A stretch of DNA of 64,000 nt from Rhyacophila brunnea (taxonomy: Eukaryota; Arthropoda; Insecta; Trichoptera; Rhyacophilidae), in assembly GCA_022495005.1 (NCBI GenBank), contig JAGYXB010000622.1, positions 248,001 through 312,000 of the forward strand. Direction: 5' to 3'. Positions 36,129-46,868 of the stretch are shown here, one piece after another. The position numbers and the translations under genes were made by a program. The notes below the pieces were generated by a model. That model had not been told where the DNA came from. It did no database searches and saw nothing but the letters and a program-made list of their open reading frames with translations. How positions within the stretch are numbered: position 1 is the stretch's first letter; every line of letters starts with the position of its first letter.

Positions 36129-37205
36129 CAGTGCTTCCCAACCTTATTAACGTTACAGCTCACTATTCACATTATATTTATTACACGACTCTGAATATTA
36201 TTTACGTAGCTATTAATCAATATTTTCGAAATAAACTCATTCACTGCTGACTAGATAATGATTTTTAATTACCACCTTTAAAATGCACGTTAATTACATC
36301 GATCGGCCGCCTGGTCATTACGCGCCAGGTGCGTCTTCAGCGTCCAAAGTATTAATTAACATTTTTCTTTATTTGAATGATTTATATAAGTACTTGCATT
36401 TGTTTAAAATAGCATAACATTTTTGGTCTTGTCTCTCAACAGAACAACTCTCTTAAGGAGGGACATGCTCGTCGAAGGTCAAAATTGAGTTTTTATTGTA
36501 TTTTCAAACCATGATCCTGGACACTCCTTAAACGTTGTAGATAATCTATTTATATAATTTGAAGCCTTATTATCCTTTATATTATTTTAAACATTTTATG
36601 ACTGCATAAAGTATTTTTGTTACATAAAATAGTATTCTTTTAAACCTCTCGCTCTAACGTTTTAGAATATAGTCATATTTTAATAATTAATAAATTAATA
36701 AATTAATAAACGTAAAAAATCTTAACACCACTGCACAGTTATGTACCGAAATATGACTATATTCTAAAACATTAGAGCGAGAGTTTAAAAGAATACTATT
36801 TTATGTAACAAAAATACTTTATGCAGTCATCAAATTTTTAAAATAACTATAAAGGATAATAAGGCTTCAAAATTATTTAAATAGATTATCTACAACGTTT
36901 AAGGAGTGTCCAGGATCATGGTTTGAAAATACAATAAAAACTCAATTTTGACCTACGACGAGCACGTGGGCCGTTAATTATGTTTGAAAATATTGTAAAG
37001 ATAACCCTTTTGAAGTCTGGTTAAAAAATGCTGATTGCAATGTGTGGTTGCAATTTAGTAAAATAGTCTTTTTTATACAATAAACGGAAACAAATTTTCA
37101 ACCAACTTCGAGTAAGTATATGCTTGAATTTTATTGATCACACTCACAACATATCTTGCGGCACATTTCATCGGTGTGCCTCGGCACATCGGTTGGGAAT
37201 CGTTG
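36129..37205. mobile_element. hAT-like non-autonomous element with nested foldback
   Basis: The left end CAGTGCTTCCCAACCTTATT and the right end ...CACATCGGTTGGGAATCGTTG are inverted copies (CAGTGCTTCCCAACC against CAACGATTCCCAACC). Ends of the form CAGTG.TTCCCAACC with GTGCC.CGGCAC next to them are typical of hAT elements. A TTAA-flanked foldback (36453-36977) is inserted inside. No matching 8-bp duplication remains. Directly after the right end is TATTTCCC repeated three times. Confidence 0.7.
36453..36977. mobile_element. TTAA-flanked foldback element, copy 2
   Basis: TTAA, then GGAGGGACATGCTCGTCG; at the other end CGACGAGCACGTGGGCCG, then TTAA. The 525-bp element consists of two arms of about 230 bp that pair along most of their length (AACGTTGTAGATAATCTATT, TTTATGACTGCATAAAGTAT, TAGAATATAGTCATATTTTA and their complements). 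The short loop contains three TAATAAAT units. Copy 1 at 24.7 kb shares arms and TTAA flanks. It has no coding capacity. Confidence 0.88.
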
Positions 37206-40200
37206 CCGTCACTATTTCCCTATTTCCCTATTTCCCCGTCGACCTTATTTTGGGAAGCTTAAATGTATGACTATAAATTATATAGAAACAATAGCATGTT
37301 GACCAAACCGGTTCCTGCTCAAATAATGAATTTATCTTGCATTCCACGAAGATAGTGATTAGATCTATGACCACTCAAACATTATTTTGCACCGTTGGTT
37401 TGACGAGAATGTAAAATATCCACCCAGTAGTGGGCTAAAAGCTTACAGCAAACGAAATTAGATTTGTTTATTACAAGATATTCCTACGCAGAAGTGGTTT
37501 AAGGTATTATAGGTCCAAGATGTTAACCAATTATGAGGCCCTCTACTATAATATTTAATAATATTATATAAAAACTTAATTAGGAAAAAAACTGGAAAGC
37601 AGCCTCTTCGATAGCTGGCCTAGATCCACACCAACTACAGCCAATAATCGTGATAGAATAGATTGACAAAGTAATGTATATGTTTCGTATATAACTGGTT
37701 GTAGTTTATGATAGATGTGTATGTACCCTTGCAAAATTTAGATTATCTGTTTGAGATTTTGGAACCTTTTGAGAAAGCAAAAACCTCGCACGCTTCCAGA
37801 AAAACCACAACGATTGTAACAGCGGTACGAGAGTGAAACTGAAATTTATAATAAAAAAACCTCATCGTAATAGAAAACTGTAAACCTATAACGGTCTGAT
37901 AATTGTCGATCTCTGCCAGGATAGGAAGAAAAACATAATAGGGATTTGATAAAGTGATCAATTTGTATACTATTTAGTAACTTATTAAATATTTTGTCAT
38001 TAAAAACTTGATATAATACAGAACATTAATATTATTACTTTTCACCAGTCATAAAATTAAACGAATAATAATTAATATATAAAAACTTTCTCCCTTTATT
38101 CTGAAATCAGATATTTTGTAAGTAAATAATTGTAGTATCTAATCAAAAAGCGAAGCCTGCCATATTCACATTGATAATGTTAAATAGTTTCACAAGTTTT
38201 AATTTAAAAAAAAAATGGTTTTGAATTTTTCTCGGGAAATTGGATACAAGGCCTGACATGGCAATTTACTGATTTTAAAATCTATTAAAACATTGAGAAG
38301 TAGATATGTCATTGTCTTGCAAATAAAAATAGCTTAAAATATTTTCTAATGTTTTTTCTCTAACATAAAGGGAGGACTAAATCATGTTATTATTACATCA
38401 TTAAGGAAAACAATACAATTTAGTGCCTAACTAGAATTAAATAAAACTAAATTATTGTCATTAAAATAAATTTTATTCCCTTATAAATTCATTATCAACA
38501 ATTAAACTAAATATTTTCTCTTGATAATTGATTAGTAAAACTGAATTAACTATTCTAAATTTAAACGATTTTCCCATGAATAATAATATTGTACTTATGC
38601 TTACCGCATTTAATTTTAAGCCAAAATAGATAAATAAGTACATACATAATTATTGTTAAAACACGATAAAGGCCTTTGTCATTTTATTACTACAATCTAT
38701 CCAAGTTAATAGCAAGCTCTTCTGAAATATAAATAATTAGGTCAACTTTTTAATTTTGTTAGTAAATCTTAATGGATATAATTCGAGGTTAGCTTTATTT
38801 TTTTCTCAGAGAAAATTTCAATGTTGTGTGATCGGCACTGGTTTGTTCTTATTAAATATTGCGCAATTGATTGGAAAAAATAGTATCGGATCAATGGAAG
38901 AAATTATACGAGTCATTATCATCGCCATTTTGAGCCAATCAGATGTATTGTTAGTACAAGCAACAATGTGTGCAATTATTATTGATAGAATACGGTCCAA
39001 TGGACGTATAACAAAAAGTTGCTCCGTTCGCCCTAATCTATTTATATTCTTCACGGTTTTAGATTAAGCTGCTATGTTACATTTTACTATTATCAGTGGA
39101 TATGTGTAGAAACTTTTGTTACCCAATAGTTAAGTAGATATTGTTAAAAATATAAGTACCTACCTACTTCTAATTTCAGTCATTCTATTTTTTTTTTCAT
39201 GACAACAACTGTAATTTATAATATATTCATTATTACGACATGAAAGGTAAAACATTTTGGTGTTTATTATTAAACCCCACACATTATTTCAAGAAAAATA
39301 TTTTTCATACATTTCTGTTGTTGAGATTAATGTTTGTTATTTTTGGTATGATGGTGTTAATCTTCGCATGCTACGTGACTTATTTGCACGTCCTTATTTG
39401 CCTATAGTATGTTCCTTCGTTGGGTAATCGTCGTTTTTTTTTATAAAAAATCTTGTCTTTGAATACATATTTTGATTAGGAAAGAGGCAAATTATGATTT
39501 GTGACCATTGAAATATTTAAAATAAATTCTGGCAATCATATAAATATTATTAGTATTAAATTATCGATGGAAGGCTGTGAGGCATTAATATAAAATCACA
39601 CGGTGATTATACATTTATGGCTAAACATTATACACATGGAAAAATTCAAGTGAATTTGAATAATAAATTATTTTAGTACGAAATCATTTAAATGAGTGTT
39701 TGGCATGCATCCTTACTTCCAATGGTGCTACAACTTTAATGAAGCCATGATCTATTCATTTTTTCCCCCATATCTACAGCAGTTTCCGTAAAGACTCCAG
39801 CCATGCATGCCAATTTGATACTTTGCGTCCTCTTTCACATTATCAACCCAGTGGAGCTTCCTACACTAATTGGCTTCCCTCTTAAGTTCTCGGAGAATTT
39901 TTTTTTAAAAACCGTAGTTTAATACTGATTCAATATAATAATATGAGTGTAGCATTTACATAACTTAAAAATATATTTTTTGTCAGTCGCATGTTTAACA
40001 ATTACTGTCATGTTTAATTGTGTTGCAATAATGCAAAAAAAGAAAATCCATTTTCATTAATTATTTAAAATTGGAACGAACATTAATTCCGTTGAGACAA
40101 TGGGCCCACTATATCCCACGACGCTCTGGATGATTTGTTTGTGGTAATCTTGTTAGGAAATGTTGTAACTTTATGACTATCCTTCACAATATGTGTTTCA

Positions 40201-41982
40201 GATATAAATCGTGATGCCGCTTAATCTAGGTACCTACCTATTTCATTTGCGTAAGAACTTTTGCCAATCTATTAAATTCCTCATAGATTGACTACAATAT
40301 ATTAGTAGGTAATCTATCTACATATGGCACGGGTGTACAACTGATCGATCGCGAAGCAAATGGACAAGTTTGACATGTTGATTGTGATTTTACTTATAAA
40401 ATAATCTAGTTGATTCAACCCACGAATTACTCAAAATAAATTGATTCTACATAATTTTGAAATACTTCAGAAAACATAGATACAAACAAACATATTATTT
40501 TTAAAAAATCACAGAAAAGTTTCGGCTAAGTAAAAAGAATTTAACATTCTTAAATCTTGTGTAGATATATAATATTGAAAAAAAATGATTGTAGGTATAT
40601 ATTTTAACTACATCCTTTTAAAATTACATTTCTATGTTCATATTAATGTTAAAAATACGATAACATCGTTTTTCTTGAATCTTAGATCGAATTGAGTATA
40701 ACAGTTATTTAAAAAATATATATGTACATATATATAGGTATTATATCCGCCTACGGTGCTTTTTCATGTATGTATAGGAATATTACTATGCTGAAAAATA
40801 TCATATAGGAAATAGGTACATAAATATGGATGAAATCGCAAGAATCTATCAACATGCTAACAAGTCAGTTGGATCGATTAAGTCTATTGGATATAACCAT
40901 CTAGGAGTCGCCGCCTGACAATAAAAAGTTTTTTTTCGTTGATCCCTTCAAAAAAATTGTTTCGGAATTGACTGTTCTTTTTCTGGCCCACGTATAAAAT
41001 GGATTTTTACTGGAAGGTATTTTTTATTTCTTTAATAAAAATATATTTGTTTATTGAATTTCATAGTCAATTATCCAGAGAGAGAGTTAAATCCGCTGTC
41101 AATAAATGAACATTAAAAACAAAAAATAGCTAGAGAAGTAACTCGTCCAAAAAGGTTGACAATGCCCTTATTTATAATACACATTATATGGAAAAGAAAA
41201 ATCTAATTGTAAATTTGATGTGAATTATCATATCATTATCTTCGTACAGGTTACATTTAATAAAGTCATTATTCTGTAATCAATACGTACCTACGTAATG
41301 TATAGTATTTCTAAACGAAGTTAATTATATATTATTACATTATTTTAGGTAGCCGCTTAAGAAGTTTGCTAACTGCACGTAAATATCGACATGATTACTT
41401 TTTCAATCATGTTTCATGTCTATATTCCATGGGATGGTTATTTAAAATTATTATTTCTGTCCGCATTATTAAGTTATAATATTATTGTATTACAATTTTC
41501 ACGTTTTTTTCTTTTCCATATTAAGTGTTAAAGTCAGAATTGGTTTTGATCTTAGACTATAGATACATGTTTTGATAATAAAATTTACACCTGTATAAAA
41601 TTCAAAACTATATCGTACATAGGCAATAATTATTGGAAATGTACTCTTTTTTATAACAACGTCTATTATTACATACATAATAAATATGCCATAATATGGT
41701 AAATTACTGATAATATTATGGTAACTGTATGTATATACACACTATTATTCTATCTTCTATAATAGTGTTTCTTAATATGTGTGCCGTAATAACTATTCCG
41801 TGTGAACATCGTCATAAGCTAATAAGATTTTAAAATAATCCCCATTTTATGTCACGATCATTTTTTTTCATCAAGTACCTATAAATATTTTCAAAAATTC
41901 GAAGTGTACTAAAATATATATACATATATAAATTATTCGTACATAATGACGTGTATAATAAAATTGGATTACACAAGAAATA

Positions 41983-42036
41983 TTGTTGGGTCTGCAGCTA
42001 GCTTGTAGAAAGATTTGTATTCGATACCCACTTTGT
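41983..42036 (+). repeat. Partial tRNA-like repeat
   Basis: GGGTCTGCAGCTAGCTTGTA GAAAGA and then TTGTATTCGATACCCAC look like the D-arm and T-arm parts of a tRNA with the anticodon arm deleted. The B box is TATTCGATACC. Weak on its own; supported by the number of similar elements in the window. Confidence 0.35.
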
Positions 42037-42288
42037 AAAAGAGATTTTTACTGAAAATAATAATAACTGATTATATATTTATTACACGCATTTCCTCGAA
42101 AATTGCTATCCTTGAACAAAAACAAGGCATTTTTTTTAAATTGATAAGTATAGGCAAGTACATAAGTATTTCATTACAAATGCATACTATGACCTAAATG
42201 TAAAGGAATATATTATCAGATTTTTACATGAGTTTTCTGTAGATATATTTAGAAAAAAAATGCTCTGATTAAAAAAAGTTTGTAAAAC

Positions 42289-42325
42289 TGTGTATATACT
42301 GTGTATACTGTGTATACTGTGTTAT
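42289..42325. repeat. Short tandem repeat (TGTGTATAC)n
   Basis: The 9-mer TGTGTATAC is repeated about three and a half times, with slightly different spacing at the first unit. Confidence 0.9.
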
Positions 42326-42610
42326 AATACGTAGATATGTATTACTAATGAATGGCAAATTTTATAGTCCACTATTATAGTGCCTTTTAAAGTCAGAACT
42401 TGTTTCGATGATTATTGAGCTGCATATCAAAAATATGGCAATAAACCATCAAAAACTACTTACACGGATAAATGGAAGTAAAATTACGTATACAGACAAA
42501 ACAAAACGATTATTGCTTCAAATTATTGTCAAGAGATTAAGTATTACCAATATAGGTAATTTTAGAATATTTTTTAGATGCGCCTACACAGAACAACAAC
42601 TAATCATAAA

Positions 42611-43164
42611 GCCGGAGCTCCATTGGCACGCATGTCAGACGATTTACAGTCTTCGGACTTTTTTTTCGCGTGGAGCACCCCAGACCTGCGGACTTTTTAA
42701 TCCGCAGACCAGGCTCGTTGGATTTCAAACATGTTTGATATTTTTGCCAGACTTCGTCAGTCGATCACTATGCAAATTCGATTTGTTTCGATTCGCTTCG
42801 CTTCGATTCGATTCGCAATCATTCGGACCGAAAAAAATCTGTAATTGTTTTAAACCTTTTCATTGATTAATTTGTTAATTTACACATTAGAAATGAGAGA
42901 TTTATCAATTATTTTTTTATTTGTATTTATGAAATTCATAAAAGAAATCGGAAAACTTGTCTTGTTTTCACTGCTATATTATTTTATGCAAGTCTACATA
43001 TAAATAACACAAAATTATAGGATTATCGGAAGACATTACGAGAATCGTAACTTTTCACTTTTGACTGCTTGACTTTTTTATTCGTTCGTTGATCAGTAGC
43101 AGAGCATAGACAAATCGGACGATTCATTGTCCTCGGACTTTTGGCTCGCCAATGGAGCGCTGGC
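42611..43164. mobile_element. Candidate inverted-repeat element
   Basis: GCCGGAGCTCCATTGGCACG at the left is matched in reverse by GGCTCGCCAATGGAGCGCTG GC at the right. Near each end, in the same orientation, is GACGATTtacaGTCTTCGGA / GACGATTCATTGTCCTCGGA. The inside contains a TTCGA-rich segment (42778-42820). The frame at 42408-42866 runs across the left boundary and is biased by this repeat; I do not consider it a gene. Confidence 0.5.
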
Positions 43165-43208
43165 ATTAGTGCGAGTGAAAAGGTATTCGGCATGCGAATA
43201 ATCTCCAC
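43158..43208 (-). repeat. Dispersed 50-bp repeat
   Basis: Minus strand: TATTGTGGAGATTATTCGCA TGCCGAATACCTTTTCACTC GCACT. The plus strand at 57466-57517 has the same with a few changes. A shorter piece, TTCACTCGCACTTTGAAGGG, occurs at 44474. The three sites look like remnants of one family. Confidence 0.65.
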
Positions 43209-43899
43209 AATATACGTTAGAGCAAGACGTAAGATATGTGAATAAATGAGTAAGGTTTTAGGATGTGAAACCGGTTAATATAAATTTGACGAATGCACTA
43301 AGGCAAATATTGTAAATACGTATTGTGAAAATATATCATTTTTGTGTGAAATATAAAGTTAGTGGTAAATGTTTTTGGTTAATTTAGTAGAAAATATGGT
43401 TTAAATATGGTAGTCGTACTGGTATAACGTTTCGTGGGTAAGTTAATAGTAATCAAATTGAGGTTCTAGTGTGCGTCGTATAGAAAGAAAACGGCGTCAT
43501 ATAGTCGGGCAATACCTCTCTTTATTAGTATTGCTCTGAGCGCACTATGCATACTATTACACCTTAATTTTATTTACAGGACACTCAGGTAATTCTTTAT
43601 TCAGGTGTTCAAATTCAAATACATTGATACCCATAATAACACCGATTCTCTTACGATAACAATTGACAATGGGATTATTAATTTGACTTCCTTACACATC
43701 CGAACACTTTTTTCAAACTAAAAGTTTTTACGTCCACCGTGAAGTAGAGCTTATCATGTTGCTAGATCGAGTTCCGTTTCCTAAAAAACATCTCATAATT
43801 TATGTATATATGGATTCAGAAATCGACTTAGGGTTATATAATAATATGTGCTTCCCAAACGTTTTAACCAGATGGCCATATTAGGATATTGGAAGTGCT

Positions 43900-44300
43900 T
43901 GTTGGACAGAACGAAAAAAAAAAACATTATTTTATCAAAACATTACAAAGTTTTAAAAATAAACTTACAATGTTTTTGTAGAATAAAATTCATCGAATAA
44001 TAATGATTGTTTTTGTCTTTAAAGTGTAATTCAATAAGTTTTCTTGAATGATGTATGAAGACTTTTTTTAATAATACATAGTTTAATTTATTAATGTATT
44101 TATTTTTTAATTAAAAATCTGTACATCTAGAATCAGAATCTATATCGAATCGAGCTTTGATGTGGTCACAATACCAAAGCACGTATCGATATAAATAAAA
44201 AGGATTTCAAGTTATACACACTTATACTTTCTATAAAAAAATATATTTTTGAATTGGAAAAAAATACATTAGAACTATAAAAAATACAAGTACAAACTAC
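43900..44300. repeat. Diverged relative of the 60.5-kb foldback
   Basis: ATAAACTTACAATGT followed by GAATAAAATTCAT resembles the left arm at 60617-60650. ATATAAATAAAAAGGATTTC AAGTTATACACACTTATA (44188-44226) matches the centre of the 60.5-kb element. The pieces are in the same order, so this is an old, partly decayed copy. Confidence 0.55.
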
Positions 44301-44520
44301 ATTTAGAGCTAAAATGAATCACAAATTAATATGATAATAATGATATACGATGAATTCATTGAACGTAGGTATTTGTAACAGTTTTTTGGATTGATAATTA
44401 ACCTTGTAATGTTTTAAGATATTTAAGGATTTATCAGGTATCTAAAATGTATTCGTTTTCAATTTTCATTTATTCACTCGCACTTTGAAGGGCACACGAA
44501 GCAGTAAACCGCCTCTTTCG

Positions 44521-44645
44521 CGTCGCGTCAATGTTGATAATAGGTCGGTTTGGTGGGCCAGATGTGCGTTGTATTATCTATCCGTCAACGCGGCACGGAT
44601 AGACATTGCAATGGCATTTCCAAAACCGACCGTGTCAACGCGACG
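44521..44645. mobile_element. GC-rich inverted-repeat element
   Basis: CGTCGCGTCAATGTTGATAA TAGGTCGGTTTGG pairs with CCAAAACCGACCGTGTCAAC GCGACG read in reverse. Inside, CTATCCGT...ACGGATAG forms a second stem around CAACGCGGC. It is much richer in G, C and CpG than its surroundings, which suggests a recent or foreign insertion. The frame at 44485-44757 across it is not convincing as a gene. Confidence 0.6.
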
Positions 44646-45054
44646 TAAACGTGGCAGTTTGTGTCTCAGCTCTAATGCATGTATACTCGTACATACCGTT
44701 GATGTTTCCTTGGACAATGAACTGGAAAATGATATTCTTTTCCCCCTCATAATGTGACCAAGTTACTTAACTGTAGTTGTGTAGTAGTGAGTACACTGTT
44801 AATGATACAGGACATCAGAATTTATTAGTCCGAGGATTGTTTGAGGATACATGTATATTTTAACATTTTCAAAAAAAAGTGGATTTTTTAAAATATATAT
44901 TTTGCGAGGACTAGTTATCAACTATTCGTCCAACTCACATGGTTCATGTTTTGTCAAATACAGATTGAAAAACTACATGACTATTTGACAACTACCATAT
45001 GTGCACATTATATTTAACATTATTAATAAGCGCTTTCAAATTTAATTACTTATG

Positions 45055-45108
45055 TACGTTCAATAAAAGAATGTTACATTTTCTTGTTGTGAATTATTTG
45101 TATGATAA
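45055..45108 (+). repeat. Inverted-repeat arm of a family 1 element
   Basis: GTTCAATAAAAGAATGTTAC ATTTTCTTGTTGTGAATTAT TTGTATGATAAA matches the arm seen at 30332-30383 (reverse) and 31802-31861. It lies about 145 bp before the tRNA-like part at 45.25 kb, so either the layout here is rearranged or it belongs to a separate copy. Confidence 0.6.
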
Positions 45109-45248
45109 ACAAATTTGTAAGTACGATGTAATAAAAAATTGATTCTGACACCGGTTAGTAATTAAGCTTATTATAATACTTTGATTTAAAATACAAAAGC
45201 CGATTACTAATAAGTAACGCAATTTTGAGTATTGTCGCAATTATATAG

Positions 45249-45380
45249 GACACGTATAGCTCAGTGGTCAAACACATCGGCGCGAATCCCAGGGGCGCAG
45301 GTTTCCTACTGGGTATCGTATTTTTTTTCAAAAAGATTATTTCTAGTGGTTATATATTTCTCAGTAGTGTTTTCAAATTA
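45249..45380 (+). repeat. tRNA-like repeat with family 1 tail
   Basis: GACACGTATAGCTCAGTGGT CAAACACATCGG has a perfect A box. The B box is decayed (GCAGGTTTCCTACTGGG). CGTATTTTTTTTCAAAAAGA then TTATTTCTAGTGGTTATATA and GTGTTTTCAAATT follow. This tail matches the 31.6-kb element (CGTATTTTTTCAAATG, TTTCTAGTAGG, GTGTTTTCAAG) in order and spacing. Confidence 0.7.
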
Positions 45381-46440
45381 TATAATATATAGGGTCTGAT
45401 GAAATATAAACTACAAATGTTTAACTAAAGTATCTGTATATCAGTAGTACCAACTGTAACATTTTTCCACGTAATTTTGTTATCTAGATCCTATTGCATA
45501 TTTCAAATAATCGAAGTTAGTTATTTGATATGTAGATTATCAAGTGCCCTTCAGGCCCAGAAACTATGTAATTTTAATTATACCCACACGACCGCGAGCG
45601 AGTACAAAACATCTGTGTTCGATCATATTTTATTGTTTCGAAAATGTATCAAGCTTTATCGCAAATTAATCAAATAAAGTCTTGCAATGGTGGCCATTTC
45701 CACCATGACTCATTTAATATTTTTCATGTTTGTTTTCTCGGCGCAAGAGAGACGCTGATTAAATCTTTTGTTGACCAAGGAAGCCGTGTACTTGAGGATG
45801 GCTAAATCGTGACTTCGACATCTCGATATAAAACGGCACATCGAATGGATCTAGTTTACTCCGTTTACAGTTGCATAATCGATTAGGATTAACGCTTGGT
45901 TAAAATAATGTGATCGTAAAACAATTTTGTTGCCATCGTTGAAAATAATGGACTCTGTCTAAGATACGCTACACAGGTATCTCTATATTTGCAATCTTCA
46001 TGATTGATTTTATAATGCAGTATAAACGTCAAATTATTGATTTGAACATACAAAGGTACTATAATCTGTCGATATTTCAAAAATCGAAGATTAGCGTCTT
46101 CTTTGGTAATGACTTCTCAATGTAATATGAACACTTCTCTGTTTATAACATTATTTATTGAACAGTTATTATTATTCATCTCACGAGGCATCGAACAAGA
46201 CCTTCTATCTAGAGCTGCGTGTTGGTTGGTCTGGTGATTTTATGAATGAAAAAAAATTCTAAAAGGAATCAATCAAAGTGTCAAACAATCAAAGAGACAA
46301 TCAAAGATATCGAGATATCAGTTGCGATCACGATCTTAGAATAAGTCATATCAATATGTTATATTATTTTATAACAATGATCAACATATTTTAATTGCGT
46401 GATCATCACAGATGAGGACTATTTTTTTTCTCATTGGATT

Positions 46441-46868
46441 CATCATCATCATCATTAGCCTGAATCTATCCACTGCTGGATGAAGGTCTCTTCAAGTTGC
46501 TTCCACTTCTCTCGGTCCTGTGCATTGCGTTGCCACGTACTTCCGCAGAACTTTATCATTTCATCGATCCAGCGGCCTCTAGGTCTACATTGTGGACGTT
46601 TTGTACTTCTTGGATACCACTGGATGACTAGATTTGTCCAATGATTGTCTCTTCTTCGAGCTATGTGTCCAGCCCATCTCCATTTAAGGCTTTTAATAAA
46701 CTCTATTACATCGCAAACCCTTGTCTGCTTCCTTATCCACTCATTCCTCTTTTTGTCCTTTCGCGTTATGCCCAGCATGCACCTCTCCATACCACGTTGT
46801 ACTACTCTAAGTTTCTGGATCTTTCTTTTACTTAGGGTCCATGTTTCACACGCATGGATTAATATCGA
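46441..46868 (-). pseudogene. LINE reverse transcriptase C-terminal fragment with (ATG)n tail
   Basis: On the minus strand one frame runs without a stop from about 46868 to the stop codon at 46455. It includes HACETWTLSKRKIQKLRVVQ, then RGMERCMLGITRKDKKRNEW, KWRWAGHIARRRDNHWTN and a basic RPRGRWIDEM, and ends near QQWIDSG. This is the region after the RT catalytic core in an insect endonuclease-RT LINE. After the stop codon comes (ATGATG)n, at 46441-46455 on this strand, the 3' end of the element. 5' truncated. The same family recurs at 58.27 and 60.07 kb. Confidence 0.85.

Larger units (their letters stand above)
37206..42610. other. Long AT-rich non-coding stretch
   Basis: I find no supported gene in these 5.4 kb. 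Besides the tRNA-like repeat and tandem repeat listed separately, there is a possible LINE relic near 39760-39890 on the minus strand (a frame with HWVDNVKEDA), too short to call. AGGTACCTACCTATTTC occurs near 40230. Confidence 0.45.
43165..46440. other. AT-rich stretch with several repeats
   Basis: No host gene is supported. A partial relative of the 60.5-kb foldback lies at about 43900-44300, a structured GC-rich piece at 44.52-44.65 kb and a tRNA-like element at 45.25 kb. AATGGTGGCCATTTCCACCA near 45687 is a small perfect hairpin. Confidence 0.45.

Noticed and set aside
36128..36129. Exact 8-bp duplications around the hAT-like elements at 36.1 kb and 54.3 kb
   Set aside because: The flanking octamers do not match, so these elements are called from their ends only.
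38818..39067. Overlapping frames on both strands; the minus-strand one ends with a segment like the seventh helix of a GPCR (ISSSIDPILFFPIN)
   Set aside because: Only about 78 residues, no other receptor motif, no clear splice sites giving further helices, and AT-rich hydrophobic frames arise by chance.
39760..39890. Possible LINE C-terminal fragment on the minus strand (HWVDNVKEDA)
   Set aside because: Too short and without neighbouring motifs in the same frame or order.
42408..42866. 152-residue open frame
   Set aside because: It crosses the border of an inverted-repeat element, is biased by TTCGA repeats (RFASLRFDS), and matches no family I know.
44485..44757. 90-residue open frame
   Set aside because: It is explained by a GC-rich inverted-repeat element, which is poor in stop codons.
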